From the NCBI GenBank assembly GCA_015069525.1, contig SVIK01000001.1, positions 1 to 34,419 of the forward strand: a stretch of DNA of 34,419 bases, in the 5' to 3' direction. The notes beneath the pieces were generated by a model. It was not told the DNA's origin. It made no database searches and was given only the letters and a program-made list of their open reading frames with translations. Every line of letters begins with the position of its first letter. Position 1 is the stretch's first letter. Both the position numbers and the translations under genes were made by a program. The DNA comes from Clostridiales bacterium (lineage in GTDB: Bacteria > Bacillota > Clostridia > Christensenellales > Borkfalkiaceae). Of the stretch, positions 24,514 through 33,606 are shown one piece after another.

Positions 24514-26001
24514 ATGGCAAGAAAGAAACGTATTATTTCCTGTGCATTAACGGGCGTACTTGCACTTTCGTCGGTAGGGGCGCTCGCTGGGTGCGACGCT
24601 TTGACGGGTGAAAACGTTATTTGGATAGCGTTTGCTGAAACTGGGTATGGCCGTGGATTCTTGGAACAATGGTGCAAAGATTTCCAAGAAAAATATCCCG
24701 AAGAGGAATACGTCTTTGAATTGGAAGGCGAGCCTGGCATGACGGGGGAAATTCAAACGCGTTTGACGACGGATAACGAAATTCCCGACTTGTTTTTCAG
24801 TTTGGATACGAACTGGCAAGAATGGGCGGCTCGTGGATATTTGTATCCGTTGGACGATATTTACCGCAAATCGAAAGCAGACGGAGATAAATCGGTTTGG
24901 GAATTCATGAACAAAGACTTGCGTGATTATGGTGTTGTAAATGGACACTACTACGCAATTCCTTGGACGGACGGTGCAAACGGTTTTATCTATAATAAGA
25001 CGTTGTTTGACGAAAACGGCTGGGAAGTTCCTGAAACGGTAGAGGAATTGTACGAGCTTTGCGATAAAATCAACAATCTTCCTTGCAATAAAGATGCCGA
25101 CAAAGAAAATAACATTGCCGTTTTCGCTTGGTCGGGTAAATATGCAAGCTATTGGGATTTCGTAGTGGAAAACTGGTGGGCGCAATACGAAGGTGCGGAC
25201 GAATTTAGAGATTTCTTTAACTTTGGAGCCCCGAAGAATGAAGACGGCACGTTCAAGTTTGAAAGCAATAATGCATCGCCTTCTGATTACGGTTCTCCTG
25301 AGGTGTATTTGCAAGAAGGTCGCGTAAAGGCGTTGGAAGTTTATAGAAACTTGGTTGTAAATGAAAACTCAACCTTCCCGAAAAACTCCATTTCTGGTGC
25401 GGTCGGTGCGGAATACACGGTTGCTCAGCTTGCGTTCATCAACGGAAAAGCGGCGATGATGCCTAACGGTGCATGGCTCGAACAAGAAATGGCGGAGGTT
25501 ATGCCTGACGATTTCGAAATGCGTTTGATGCGTACGCCGTATTTGGAAGAAGCGAAGAAAGATAAAGACGGTAATTATATTCCCATCAACGCGTCTTCCG
25601 CGGGGGACTTCTTCTGTATTCCCAAAAACGCTCCCAACTTGGAAGCGGCTTTGAAGTTCATGGAATACATCAACTCTCGCGAGGCGTGCGAAACGTTCAC
25701 CCGCGTGACCGGTGGTATTCGTCCTTTCCAATATATTGACGATTTGGATTTGGACAGCATGAATTTAAGTGAATTCTCTAAATCGTGCATCGAAGTATAT
25801 AGAGAAAGCACGACGGTATATCACTATTCCAGCAACCCGATTCAATGGGTGAGCACGTTTGGCAAATGGCCTGACCTTGGTAGCCCTTACGTAGGTATGA
25901 TTAGTGACCCTACGGAAAACACGCCGGCTGCGGTATGCTCGAAGAGTTGTGATTACGTGTATAGAGAATGGTGGAACTCCTACAATTTAGTTAACCAATA
26001 A
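24514..26001 (+). CDS. ABC transporter sugar-binding lipoprotein (family 1 type)
   Basis: The 495-residue protein starts with MARKKRIISCALTGVLALSS and a lipobox LAGC with Cys27, predicting a membrane-anchored lipoprotein. The mature part has the layout of family 1 carbohydrate-binding proteins: a first strand with a long helix (FLEQWCKDFQEKYPEEEY), EIPDLFFSLDTNWQEWAARGYL, YAIPWTDGANGFIYNKTLF, a later NGKAAMMPNGAW and a C-terminal FWxS-like region. It heads the operon that also encodes two permeases. The abundant aromatic and acidic residues fit oligosaccharide binding, but the ligand is not determined by sequence. AAGGAG lies before ATG 24514. Confidence 0.92.
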   Translation: MARKKRIISCALTGVLALSSVGALAGCDALTGENVIWIAFAETGYGRGFLEQWCKDFQEKYPEEEYVFELEGEPGMTGEIQTRLTTDNEIPDLFFSLDTNWQEWAARGYLYPLDDIYRKSKADGDKSVWEFMNKDLRDYGVVNGHYYAIPWTDGANGFIYNKTLFDENGWEVPETVEELYELCDKINNLPCNKDADKENNIAVFAWSGKYASYWDFVVENWWAQYEGADEFRDFFNFGAPKNEDGTFKFESNNASPSDYGSPEVYLQEGRVKALEVYRNLVVNENSTFPKNSISGAVGAEYTVAQLAFINGKAAMMPNGAWLEQEMAEVMPDDFEMRLMRTPYLEEAKKDKDGNYIPINASSAGDFFCIPKNAPNLEAALKFMEYINSREACETFTRVTGGIRPFQYIDDLDLDSMNLSEFSKSCIEVYRESTTVYHYSSNPIQWVSTFGKWPDLGSPYVGMISDPTENTPAAVCSKSCDYVYREWWNSYNLVNQ

Positions 26002-26016
26002 TAAAGAGAGTTGTTT

Positions 26017-27291
26017 ATGAAAGAAAGCGTAAAAAATAAACGCCAAACCCGCGTACATATAGGGGGGTGGGTCTCTCCCAAACCTGCCCAAGAAGTGGGT
26101 GGCGAAGATTTTTGCACGGTTGCGCAATATAAATTAATGAAAGAAAGCGGTATCCGTACGGCGTACGCTATTTACGAACGTAGTGCTGTGGACGTCGACG
26201 GGAAAAACGCAAACGAACGTGCGTTGGCTTGTGCCGAAAAAGCGGGAATGCAGTTTTACGTATGGGACACAAAAGTTCGCGACCTTATGCTTGAAGGTGA
26301 TGAAACCGCTGTCAAGGAGTATTTAAAGAAATACACCAAATTTAAATCGTTCAAAGGCGTTTTGATGAAGGACGAGCCAACGAAAGAGGATTTGGTATGG
26401 TGCAAAAAAATCGTAGACGTGTGGGATAAGTATTTGCCCGACAAAGATTGTTTTATGAATCTTTTTCCCGAGCACGTGCTAAAAGAAGATTGTAAACTTG
26501 CTCAAGACGATACGTTTGAAGACGATTACCTTAATGCGTTTATGGCAATGAACGTTAAACGACTTTCGTACGATTTATATCCTTTGATGTACGACGATGA
26601 CGGTAAGCCTACGATTCAAAAACATTATCTTCATAATTTAGAGCTTTGCGCAGAGGTAGCGAAGAAGAAGGGAGTACCCCTTTGGACGTTTATTCAATCC
26701 ATGAGTTTTACTCGTTGGCATCGTCGTCCGGATGAATCGGCTTTGCGTTGGCAAATTATGAGTGGTTTTGCATACGGGGTAAAGGGGATACAGCATTTCT
26801 GCTATTGGCCCCCGACGGAAGACAAATTATTGACGGTGAACGATGCGTTCTTAAACCCGCAAGGCGAACCGACGGATATCTATTTCACGGCGCAAAAGAT
26901 ACATAAAGAGATTGAAACGTTTGAAAAAGAATTCGTGACCTATGATTATGAAGGCGTTATGCCGATTTTAGGAGATGGGGCGAAGGAAAACGCTTTTTAT
27001 GAAACGTTGAACTGTCCTTTGAAGAGCCATGCGCTTATCCGTTCCGTTTCTGCAACGCAAGATACGCTTTTAGGTGTTTTAAAAAACGAAAAAGGCAAGA
27101 ATGCCTTCTTCCTTGCGAACTTTGCCGACCCTATTTTACAGCTTTCTAGCGAAGTAAAGCTTTGCTTAAACGGGGTGGAAAAAATTAAAGTTTCGCAAAA
27201 CGGAAAAACCCGCCGTATAAAAGCAAAAGACGGAATGTTTACTTTCGTTCTTGGCGCAGGCGACGGCGCGTTTATCCAAATCATCAAGTAA
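26017..27291 (+). CDS. DEP-family glycosidase-like protein, cytoplasmic
   Basis: This 424-residue paralogue of the proteins at 1376 and 5649 has no signal peptide. Motifs: an N-terminal HIGGWVSPKPA (14-24), GVLMKDEP (114-121), NLFPEH (148-153), RLSYDLYPL (182-190), PLWTFIQSMSFTRWHRRP (221-238), AYGVKGIQHFCYWPPTE (252-268) and a C-terminal domain ending GDGAFIQIIK. Glu120, and perhaps Glu268, are candidate active-site acids. ATG 26017 is chosen over the in-frame TTG at 26011 because it follows GAGAG at good spacing. It is 15 bases downstream of the binding-protein gene, so it belongs to the transporter operon and probably acts on the imported sugar. Reaction unknown. Confidence 0.75.
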   Translation: MKESVKNKRQTRVHIGGWVSPKPAQEVGGEDFCTVAQYKLMKESGIRTAYAIYERSAVDVDGKNANERALACAEKAGMQFYVWDTKVRDLMLEGDETAVKEYLKKYTKFKSFKGVLMKDEPTKEDLVWCKKIVDVWDKYLPDKDCFMNLFPEHVLKEDCKLAQDDTFEDDYLNAFMAMNVKRLSYDLYPLMYDDDGKPTIQKHYLHNLELCAEVAKKKGVPLWTFIQSMSFTRWHRRPDESALRWQIMSGFAYGVKGIQHFCYWPPTEDKLLTVNDAFLNPQGEPTDIYFTAQKIHKEIETFEKEFVTYDYEGVMPILGDGAKENAFYETLNCPLKSHALIRSVSATQDTLLGVLKNEKGKNAFFLANFADPILQLSSEVKLCLNGVEKIKVSQNGKTRRIKAKDGMFTFVLGAGDGAFIQIIK

Positions 27292-27371
27292 ATTTATACG
27301 GCAAAGCCGTTTGTCCTTGGAGAGGGACGAAAAAAACTACTACGAATATTACGTTATAGGAGTTTTTGTCT

Positions 27372-28400
27372 ATGGAAAACAAGAAAATGCAGTCCGACAA
27401 ACCGGTTGGTGGCAATATTGAAGTAGATTACAAGGACTTGAAACCCTTTTTGTACGAAGAGGATAAGGTAGATTATCAACCAGTTATCCCCAAAAAGAAG
27501 AGGATGGCAACGTCGAAGAAAATTTTCATTATCACGATGTTGGCATATCCCATTTTGCACTTCCTTATCTTTTGGGTATACATTAACTTTAATACGATTC
27601 TTAAATCGTTCCAAGGTTTTTCGTATAAAACTGGCGACGAAGTTTTTGTAGGCATGAAGAATTACATAAACTTCTTTAAAGCATTTAGCTCGGAATCGGG
27701 GCAATTAAAACACGCAGTAGTCAATTCATTGCTATTCTTCGTGTTTAACAACTTTGTATTATTGCCGGTATCCATGATATTTGCTTACCTGCTTTTCAAG
27801 AAAGTGTTTATGGAAAAAGTTTTCCGTATCATATATTTCTTGCCGAATATTATCTCGGTTGTTGTATTGACGATGGTATTCAAGTTCATGTTCGATAATG
27901 AATTTGGCCCGCTGTTCAGTATAATGGAAAAGATAGGGTTGAAAATGCCTGAGAACGGCTTCTTTGGGACGGAAGGCACGGCGATGATTATGATATTCGT
28001 CTACTGTTTGTGGGCAGGTATCGGCTATAACGTACTTTTGCTTTCTGGTACGATAGCAAGAATCCCGACGGAAGTATTGGAAGCTGGTAAAATTGACGGC
28101 ATCGGGATGGTAAGAGAGTTCGTTCAAATCGTAGTTCCTCTTATTTTCTCGACGGTATCCACGTTGTTCGTGACGGGCTCCATGGTCATGTTCACACTCT
28201 TCTTGCAACCAATGTTGTTGACGAAGGGTGGACCGGATAACTCCACGTATACGCTGGCATATTACATTGTAGAACAAGTTAACAACAACCGTTTGTACGA
28301 CGCAGCGGCGGCAGGTATTATTTGTAGCGTTGTAGGTATTCCTATTATCCAAGGTATCAAGTCGATAATGGAAAAACTTACGCCCGACGTAGAATTCTAA
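27372..28400 (+). CDS. Sugar ABC transporter permease (MalF/UgpA type)
   Basis: The 342-residue protein has a cytoplasmic N-terminus of about 50 residues, then six predicted membrane helices. The EAA loop reads EAGKIDGIGMVREFVQIVVP (ATPase docking). The segment FVGMKNYINFFKAF after the first helix is typical of MalF/UgpA permeases. ATG 27372 is preferred over a TTG six bases upstream because ATAGGAG lies before it. It should pair with the permease at 32741-33586 although a 4.2-kb gene separates them. No ATPase gene is present in the window for this importer. Confidence 0.93.
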   Translation: MENKKMQSDKPVGGNIEVDYKDLKPFLYEEDKVDYQPVIPKKKRMATSKKIFIITMLAYPILHFLIFWVYINFNTILKSFQGFSYKTGDEVFVGMKNYINFFKAFSSESGQLKHAVVNSLLFFVFNNFVLLPVSMIFAYLLFKKVFMEKVFRIIYFLPNIISVVVLTMVFKFMFDNEFGPLFSIMEKIGLKMPENGFFGTEGTAMIMIFVYCLWAGIGYNVLLLSGTIARIPTEVLEAGKIDGIGMVREFVQIVVPLIFSTVSTLFVTGSMVMFTLFLQPMLLTKGGPDNSTYTLAYYIVEQVNNNRLYDAAAAGIICSVVGIPIIQGIKSIMEKLTPDVEF

Positions 28401-28470
28401 TTTAGATAACACGAAAAGGGAATATGGATTTCCCAAGAATGCTTATAAATAGATTATAAGGAGAAAAAGA

Positions 28471-31400
28471 ATGAGAAAAAGCTTTATGAAAAAGTTATTT
28501 GCCACGTTGGCGGTTGCAACTTTTGCAACCGTCGGCGCAGGCGTTGCGTTTACAAATAACACGAAAGAAGCCTCAGCGGATACGGGCGTAATTTCTACGG
28601 ATTTTTCGTCTGCGACTTTGCCTACTGGCTTATCGATTACGAATTCAAGCGCTATTGTGGCTGAAAATGGGGAGCTTAAATTTAATACAGGCATTATATC
28701 AGGCGCGTCTATTGTGACGACGCAACAATACACAAACTTTGTGTTGGAATACGATTTAAACTTTACCTCTGGTGAATGGGCTCCCATTGTTTACTTTGGT
28801 AATGGCACAAGCACTGTGCATACTGAAAGTGCGTTTATTTATGTAAATGCATGGGGTGCGGTTGCAAATAGATATAACAATGCGGACAATACGATGTTTG
28901 CTGCGTTTCTTCCTGGTTCAATTAATCCGTATGCCTCTGGGGCTAAAACGCACGTGAAAGTGACGGTTCAAGCAGGGGCGGTCACGCTTACGTTGAAAGA
29001 CCTTGCGACTAATGCGGTTTATGAAAATCAAGTAGCGACTGGAATTAACAAGACAGGTGTCGTAGGTGTTCCTTCTTCGGGAAATGCGGTGTTTTCGATT
29101 GATAACCTTTCCATAACCAATTTAGATACGGCTCAAACAGTTCCTACGCCTCCTGCAACGACGGTGAAAGGTACTTCGTTGAATAATTGTGATTATTTAG
29201 GCGGTTGGTATGGTACCAATGGCACGTGCGCGCTTGATACAGAAATAAAATCGCAAGGTACAGGGTCCTTAAAGCATACGTTATCGGCAGGCAATTATTT
29301 TATCGTAATGGTAAGAGATTATTCTAATGGTGACGCAGAGTTAACGTTAGAACAGCTTTTGGCATACGACGGATTGTATTTTGAAGTATATAACCCTGGT
29401 TCTGCGGTAGATTTAAAATTCTTTAACTCCTCTACTGTTGCAACGACGTTGCAAACGGGGTGGAATCAAGTGACGATTTCTAAGGCGAATATTCAATCGG
29501 CAATTGACGCTAATGCAGAGCAATTTGTTGGAGGCGAATTCCGCTTTACTATCGGTGGCGACGCGACAATCTATCTTGACAACGTAATGGGTATCACGCC
29601 AGCTTCGTCAGGCGGGGATAGTGGTTCTACTGATAATTGGACGTTGGACACCTCTGTTTGGTCGATAACGCATACGAATGCTATTACGCAAACGACGGGA
29701 GCGCTCTCGTTTGTGACGGGCGCTGATGCTGTTACGTACGATGGCGCGGCGATTGTGACAAACTCGTCTTATACCAATTTCCAATTGGAATTTGACATGT
29801 CGGCTACCGCGTCTGGTGGTTGGCTTCCCATTGCATTTTTCGGCGCAACGGAAAGCAACATGTATTATCATAACAACTTCTTGCACATTAACGATTGGGG
29901 CGCTCTTAAGCAACTCAACATTTCAGCTGATACTGCAGACATTGTTGACTTGAACACGAGTAACGTTAGCCCGTATACCAACCGTATTCCTAATGGCGAG
30001 CAAATTCATGTAAAGCTTGTTGTAAATAACGGAAACGTCGTATTGACGCTCACGAAAGGGACGGGGACATTCTCAAAAACGTTGTATACAGGAATTAATG
30101 TGACGGGTAAAGTAGGTATTCCTGCTACGATTAATTCCAATTTCAATATTTCTAACGTGACGATTACCGATTTGGGTGAATCCGGTGGCGAGGGCGGCGG
30201 AACGACGCCGGAAACGCCCGTAGGGGAAGGCTCGACGGCGTATACGAAATTTGACGGCGCAGTTGATTCTAATTGGGCGATAACGGGCGGCACGCGTGTA
30301 AGCGTTTCCAACGGGCAACTTGTATATGCAAACAATACGGCAACGGGTGACGGCATTTATACGACGGGTAAATACACCAACTTTATTTTGGAGTATGATA
30401 TCACGCCTACCCTTATCAATCAACCTGTGGAGGACCCTCAGACTGGTTGGATTCCCGTAATTATGTTCAGCGTAGGCGATAATGCCAATATTGGTGGCGC
30501 TAACAATTTCGTCTATATGAACCAATACGGTGCAATCGTAGGGCTTAATCCTAGTGGACAAAATATCTTTACACCAGCATTAGTGGGTTCACCACATTCT
30601 GCAATTGTTAATACAACGACGCACGTTAGGGTAGAAGCGCAAGACGGTACCGTGACGGCATATTTTAAGAGAGGTAGTCAAGAGACTTCGTTTGTAATTG
30701 GCAATGGCCTTAATACGACGGGTAGAGTTGGTATTCCCGTATCGGCGGAAACTGGCTTGATTATCGATAACCTTGTAATCGTCAATTCTGACGAATATGC
30801 AGATTATCAAGTAAATAAAATCACGTTGGCAAACGATGGCCCGCAAGCAAACGCAAACGAAACGCTTACAGGCAACCTGTTGGATGAAATTAAGAGAAAA
30901 GCACAAGCAGACGGTATTGATATTACCAATAAGTCGTTTGTGTTCCGTTCTAAGACAGACGGATTCTTCCTTGATTCCAAAACGGGTGAGTGGGAATATA
31001 CGGTTGGACCTTACAACGGTTTGAAGGAACTTGAATACGTTATTACCGTTAATGACCTTGTGCTTGACGGATGGGTATATCCGCTCGGCAATAGAGGTAT
31101 GTATACGATTGAAGGAAATATTGCGGTCACCATCATTGGTGGCATGGACGACCCTAACGAAGGTGGTGAAGGTGGTGGCGCTGGCGACACGAGCGAACTT
31201 CCTGTTATTGTTGGGGATAACGTTGTAGAACACGTTCAAGGTAAAGTGCAAGACGTATCTTTCATTATCGATACGAAATCTTATAAAATTACCCGTATAA
31301 CGTATAACACGGAAAACGTTAAGGTTGCTGCTTATACTTTGGAAGAAGTAGAGGAAGGCATTAAGTTGACGTTCAAAGGCGACTTCGTGGCGCTTTTGGA

Positions 31401-32676
31401 AAAAATAGGCGATAACGAATTTAAAATTGAAACGATTAAAGGTTTTGTGGATGCTATTATTCGGGTAAAAGTTTTGGAAACGCCCGAAATCATCGATGGA
31501 AATTCCGCGGAAATGTGGAAGAATTATGAAACGGACGCTGTGTTTAATCTTAACACGTTTGAATTGCCGATTCTTTCCATCCTCCGTACAGGTGCGTCCT
31601 CGGCGCTCAATAGCGATGCATACACGTATGCAGACGGCGTTTTAACGATTAAAAAGGAATATCTTGCAACGTTGGATGCAAGTGACGACGCTTACCGTTT
31701 CAGTATTTATACGGACGGTGGTAGCGTATCCGTAAACGTGACGATTAAATTTGCCGAAGAACCTTACGTAGACCCTGAATCAGCAGAGTTCACGCTTGGT
31801 AGCGAAAACGACGTTGAATTCGAGTTGGATACGATGGGGGCGCCTATTGTGCAAATCGTTCGTGATAACGAAGAAAAGGCGCTTGGTGATAACGCTTATG
31901 CTTTCGATGCAGACGCAATGTCGTTGACGTTTAAAAAGGAATATCTTGCGGCACTTGGCGCTGGTGAATACGAATTCACGATTACGACGCCTGGTGGGGA
32001 TGCAGTTGTGACGATTACGGTACTTCCTGGCGACGGACCTACGTGTACCGACAACAAAAAGAACGCAACGTTTGGTGAAAATGCGAATGTTTCGTTTACC
32101 GTTAACACCAACGGCCAAGCGATTGTGGCTATTCAAAGAACGGGTGCTACGTATGGGCTTGGCGAGGATGCATATACCTATGAAAACGGCACGTTGACGA
32201 TTGTTGGCGACTACGTTGCATTGCTTCCTTTGGGAGAAAACGAATTCACGTTGGAAACGGCAAACGGCTCTATTAAATTCTACATTAACGTAGTAGAAGA
32301 AACGCCCGAAAATCCTGACAATCCTGACAATCCTGATAATCCCGAAGACCCCGAAGACGGTGAATACGAAGGCGGGGAATACGAGGAAGATAATAAGGAT
32401 AACCCCTTCGAGGAAGACATTACGAATCCCGATGAAGGAGAAGAACCTATTGACCCCGAAGAACCTGATGACGGAGGAAATAGCGGTAGCGGTTCGTATG
32501 AAGACGAATTCACCGGTTCTGTTAAACCTAGTGAAGATTCCTACAATAAATATCTTGAAGGACTCGAAAACGGTGGTCAAGTATCCGGCGGTTGCAACGG
32601 TTCCCTTTCTATGGTAGCAGGTTTGCCCGTAGTGGGAATTATCGCTTGGTTGATTCGGAAAAAGAAAGAGGACTAA
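28471..32676 (+). CDS. Giant multimodular surface protein with lectin-like and X2-like modules
   Basis: The 1401-residue protein has a signal peptide (MRKSFMKKLFATLAVATFA, cleavage near ASA). Three related beta-sandwich modules follow, at about 34-220, 389-570 and 587-773. They share TNFxLEYD, WxPIxxF, NxWGA or NQYGA, a HVKV/HVRV strand, and TGxVGxP before a final I-N-L strand. They look like concanavalin-type (LamG/DUF1080-like) folds. A different carbohydrate-module-like region lies at 231-377 and an unassigned one at 775-900. Four repeats at about 910-1277 carry YTYADGVLTIKKEYLATL-like sequences, the mark of X2 (CBM_X2) Ig-like modules. Then come an Asn-Pro-Asp/Glu-rich linker and a C-terminal GGC, hydrophobic helix and RKKKED. 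It probably binds glycan or wall at the surface. No catalytic domain is seen. Confidence 0.85.
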   Translation: MRKSFMKKLFATLAVATFATVGAGVAFTNNTKEASADTGVISTDFSSATLPTGLSITNSSAIVAENGELKFNTGIISGASIVTTQQYTNFVLEYDLNFTSGEWAPIVYFGNGTSTVHTESAFIYVNAWGAVANRYNNADNTMFAAFLPGSINPYASGAKTHVKVTVQAGAVTLTLKDLATNAVYENQVATGINKTGVVGVPSSGNAVFSIDNLSITNLDTAQTVPTPPATTVKGTSLNNCDYLGGWYGTNGTCALDTEIKSQGTGSLKHTLSAGNYFIVMVRDYSNGDAELTLEQLLAYDGLYFEVYNPGSAVDLKFFNSSTVATTLQTGWNQVTISKANIQSAIDANAEQFVGGEFRFTIGGDATIYLDNVMGITPASSGGDSGSTDNWTLDTSVWSITHTNAITQTTGALSFVTGADAVTYDGAAIVTNSSYTNFQLEFDMSATASGGWLPIAFFGATESNMYYHNNFLHINDWGALKQLNISADTADIVDLNTSNVSPYTNRIPNGEQIHVKLVVNNGNVVLTLTKGTGTFSKTLYTGINVTGKVGIPATINSNFNISNVTITDLGESGGEGGGTTPETPVGEGSTAYTKFDGAVDSNWAITGGTRVSVSNGQLVYANNTATGDGIYTTGKYTNFILEYDITPTLINQPVEDPQTGWIPVIMFSVGDNANIGGANNFVYMNQYGAIVGLNPSGQNIFTPALVGSPHSAIVNTTTHVRVEAQDGTVTAYFKRGSQETSFVIGNGLNTTGRVGIPVSAETGLIIDNLVIVNSDEYADYQVNKITLANDGPQANANETLTGNLLDEIKRKAQADGIDITNKSFVFRSKTDGFFLDSKTGEWEYTVGPYNGLKELEYVITVNDLVLDGWVYPLGNRGMYTIEGNIAVTIIGGMDDPNEGGEGGGAGDTSELPVIVGDNVVEHVQGKVQDVSFIIDTKSYKITRITYNTENVKVAAYTLEEVEEGIKLTFKGDFVALLEKIGDNEFKIETIKGFVDAIIRVKVLETPEIIDGNSAEMWKNYETDAVFNLNTFELPILSILRTGASSALNSDAYTYADGVLTIKKEYLATLDASDDAYRFSIYTDGGSVSVNVTIKFAEEPYVDPESAEFTLGSENDVEFELDTMGAPIVQIVRDNEEKALGDNAYAFDADAMSLTFKKEYLAALGAGEYEFTITTPGGDAVVTITVLPGDGPTCTDNKKNATFGENANVSFTVNTNGQAIVAIQRTGATYGLGEDAYTYENGTLTIVGDYVALLPLGENEFTLETANGSIKFYINVVEETPENPDNPDNPDNPEDPEDGEYEGGEYEEDNKDNPFEEDITNPDEGEEPIDPEEPDDGGNSGSGSYEDEFTGSVKPSEDSYNKYLEGLENGGQVSGGCNGSLSMVAGLPVVGIIAWLIRKKKED
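32311..32346 (+). repeat. Tandem 9-base repeat encoding the Asn-Pro-Asp linker
   Basis: AATCCTGAC recurs four times with drift (32311, 32320, 32329, 32338), encoding NPD units. It is the start of the acidic linker before the cell-surface anchor, and copy number may vary between strains. Confidence 0.8.
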
Positions 32677-32740
32677 TTAAACTCTCTACATTGCCGAAGA
32701 AATAGGCGATGATGAATTAAGATAAAAGGAGCAAAGCATT

Positions 32741-33586
32741 ATGAATAAGTCAAAAACGGAAAAAATTGTGCTTTGGATAACGTTCGTTATCTTTGCATTA
32801 TATGCTATCAGCTTGTTGTATCCCGTTTTTTGGTTGATAACAAACTCATTAAAGCAAACTAAGGAATTCGGTGCGGACCCGTTCGGATTCCCTAAGAGTT
32901 TCTATATGAAGAACTATGTGGACGCCTTTTCCCTTACGGTTGGCAGAACGAAGATACTCGGTATGTTTGTAAACAGCGTTATTCTCGTTGTTGGTTGTAC
33001 GCTTGTTAGCGTCTTCGTTCCTGCAATCACGGGCTACGTTGTTGCTAAGTTTGAATTCCCTGGGCGTAAGCTTTTGTACGGCGTTGCAATTTCTTCCATG
33101 TTGATTCCCGCCGTTGGTACGTTGACGGCAACCTATCAATTGATGGTAGACTTGCGTCTTTATAACAGCTACATAGGTATTATCATTATGTCAAGTGGCG
33201 GTTTCGGCTTCAACTTCGTTATGGTGTACGGTTTCTTTAAGAGCATTTCCAAAACGTATGCAGAAGCGGCGATGTTGGACGGTGCGGGGGAATACAAAAT
33301 CTTCTTTAAGGTTATGTTGCCTCAGGTCAAGCCTTCGTTGATTGCAATTGGTATTATTGCCGCAATCAACTATTGGAACGACTATTTCACGCCGTATATG
33401 TACTTGCGTCAACATCCTACGATTGCCGTTGGTTTGCAAAAGATTGTAGACAAAGTACAAGCGAACAACACGTGGCCTCAATTGTTCGCAATCATGTTGA
33501 TTTCAATTTTACCTCCCGTGGCGATTTTCATTGCGTTCCAAAAGACGATTATGGAAAACACCGTTGCTGGTGGTTTGAAAGGCTAA
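32741..33586 (+). CDS. Sugar ABC transporter permease (MalG/UgpE type)
   Basis: The 281-residue permease has about six membrane helices. The EAA loop is EAAMLDGAGEYKIFFKVMLP, and NSLKQTKEFGADPFGFPKSF follows the first helix, as in MalG-type proteins. The C-terminus ends FQKTIMENTVAGGLKG, which is the family norm. It should form the channel with the permease encoded at 27372-28400. AAGGAGC lies before ATG 32741. Confidence 0.94.
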   Translation: MNKSKTEKIVLWITFVIFALYAISLLYPVFWLITNSLKQTKEFGADPFGFPKSFYMKNYVDAFSLTVGRTKILGMFVNSVILVVGCTLVSVFVPAITGYVVAKFEFPGRKLLYGVAISSMLIPAVGTLTATYQLMVDLRLYNSYIGIIIMSSGGFGFNFVMVYGFFKSISKTYAEAAMLDGAGEYKIFFKVMLPQVKPSLIAIGIIAAINYWNDYFTPYMYLRQHPTIAVGLQKIVDKVQANNTWPQLFAIMLISILPPVAIFIAFQKTIMENTVAGGLKG

Positions 33587-33606
33587 TTTAGAAAAGGAGT
33601 GAATTT

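Noticed and set aside
28401..28470. GGGAA/TTCCC hairpin between the first permease and the surface-protein gene as a terminator
   Set aside because: The stem is only five pairs and no T run follows. It may affect mRNA processing but is not a terminator.
32311..32513. Possible CRISPR or satellite repeat
   Set aside because: The 9-base units are in frame with NPD and NPE codons of the surface-protein linker and are short and uninterrupted, so this is coding low-complexity sequence.
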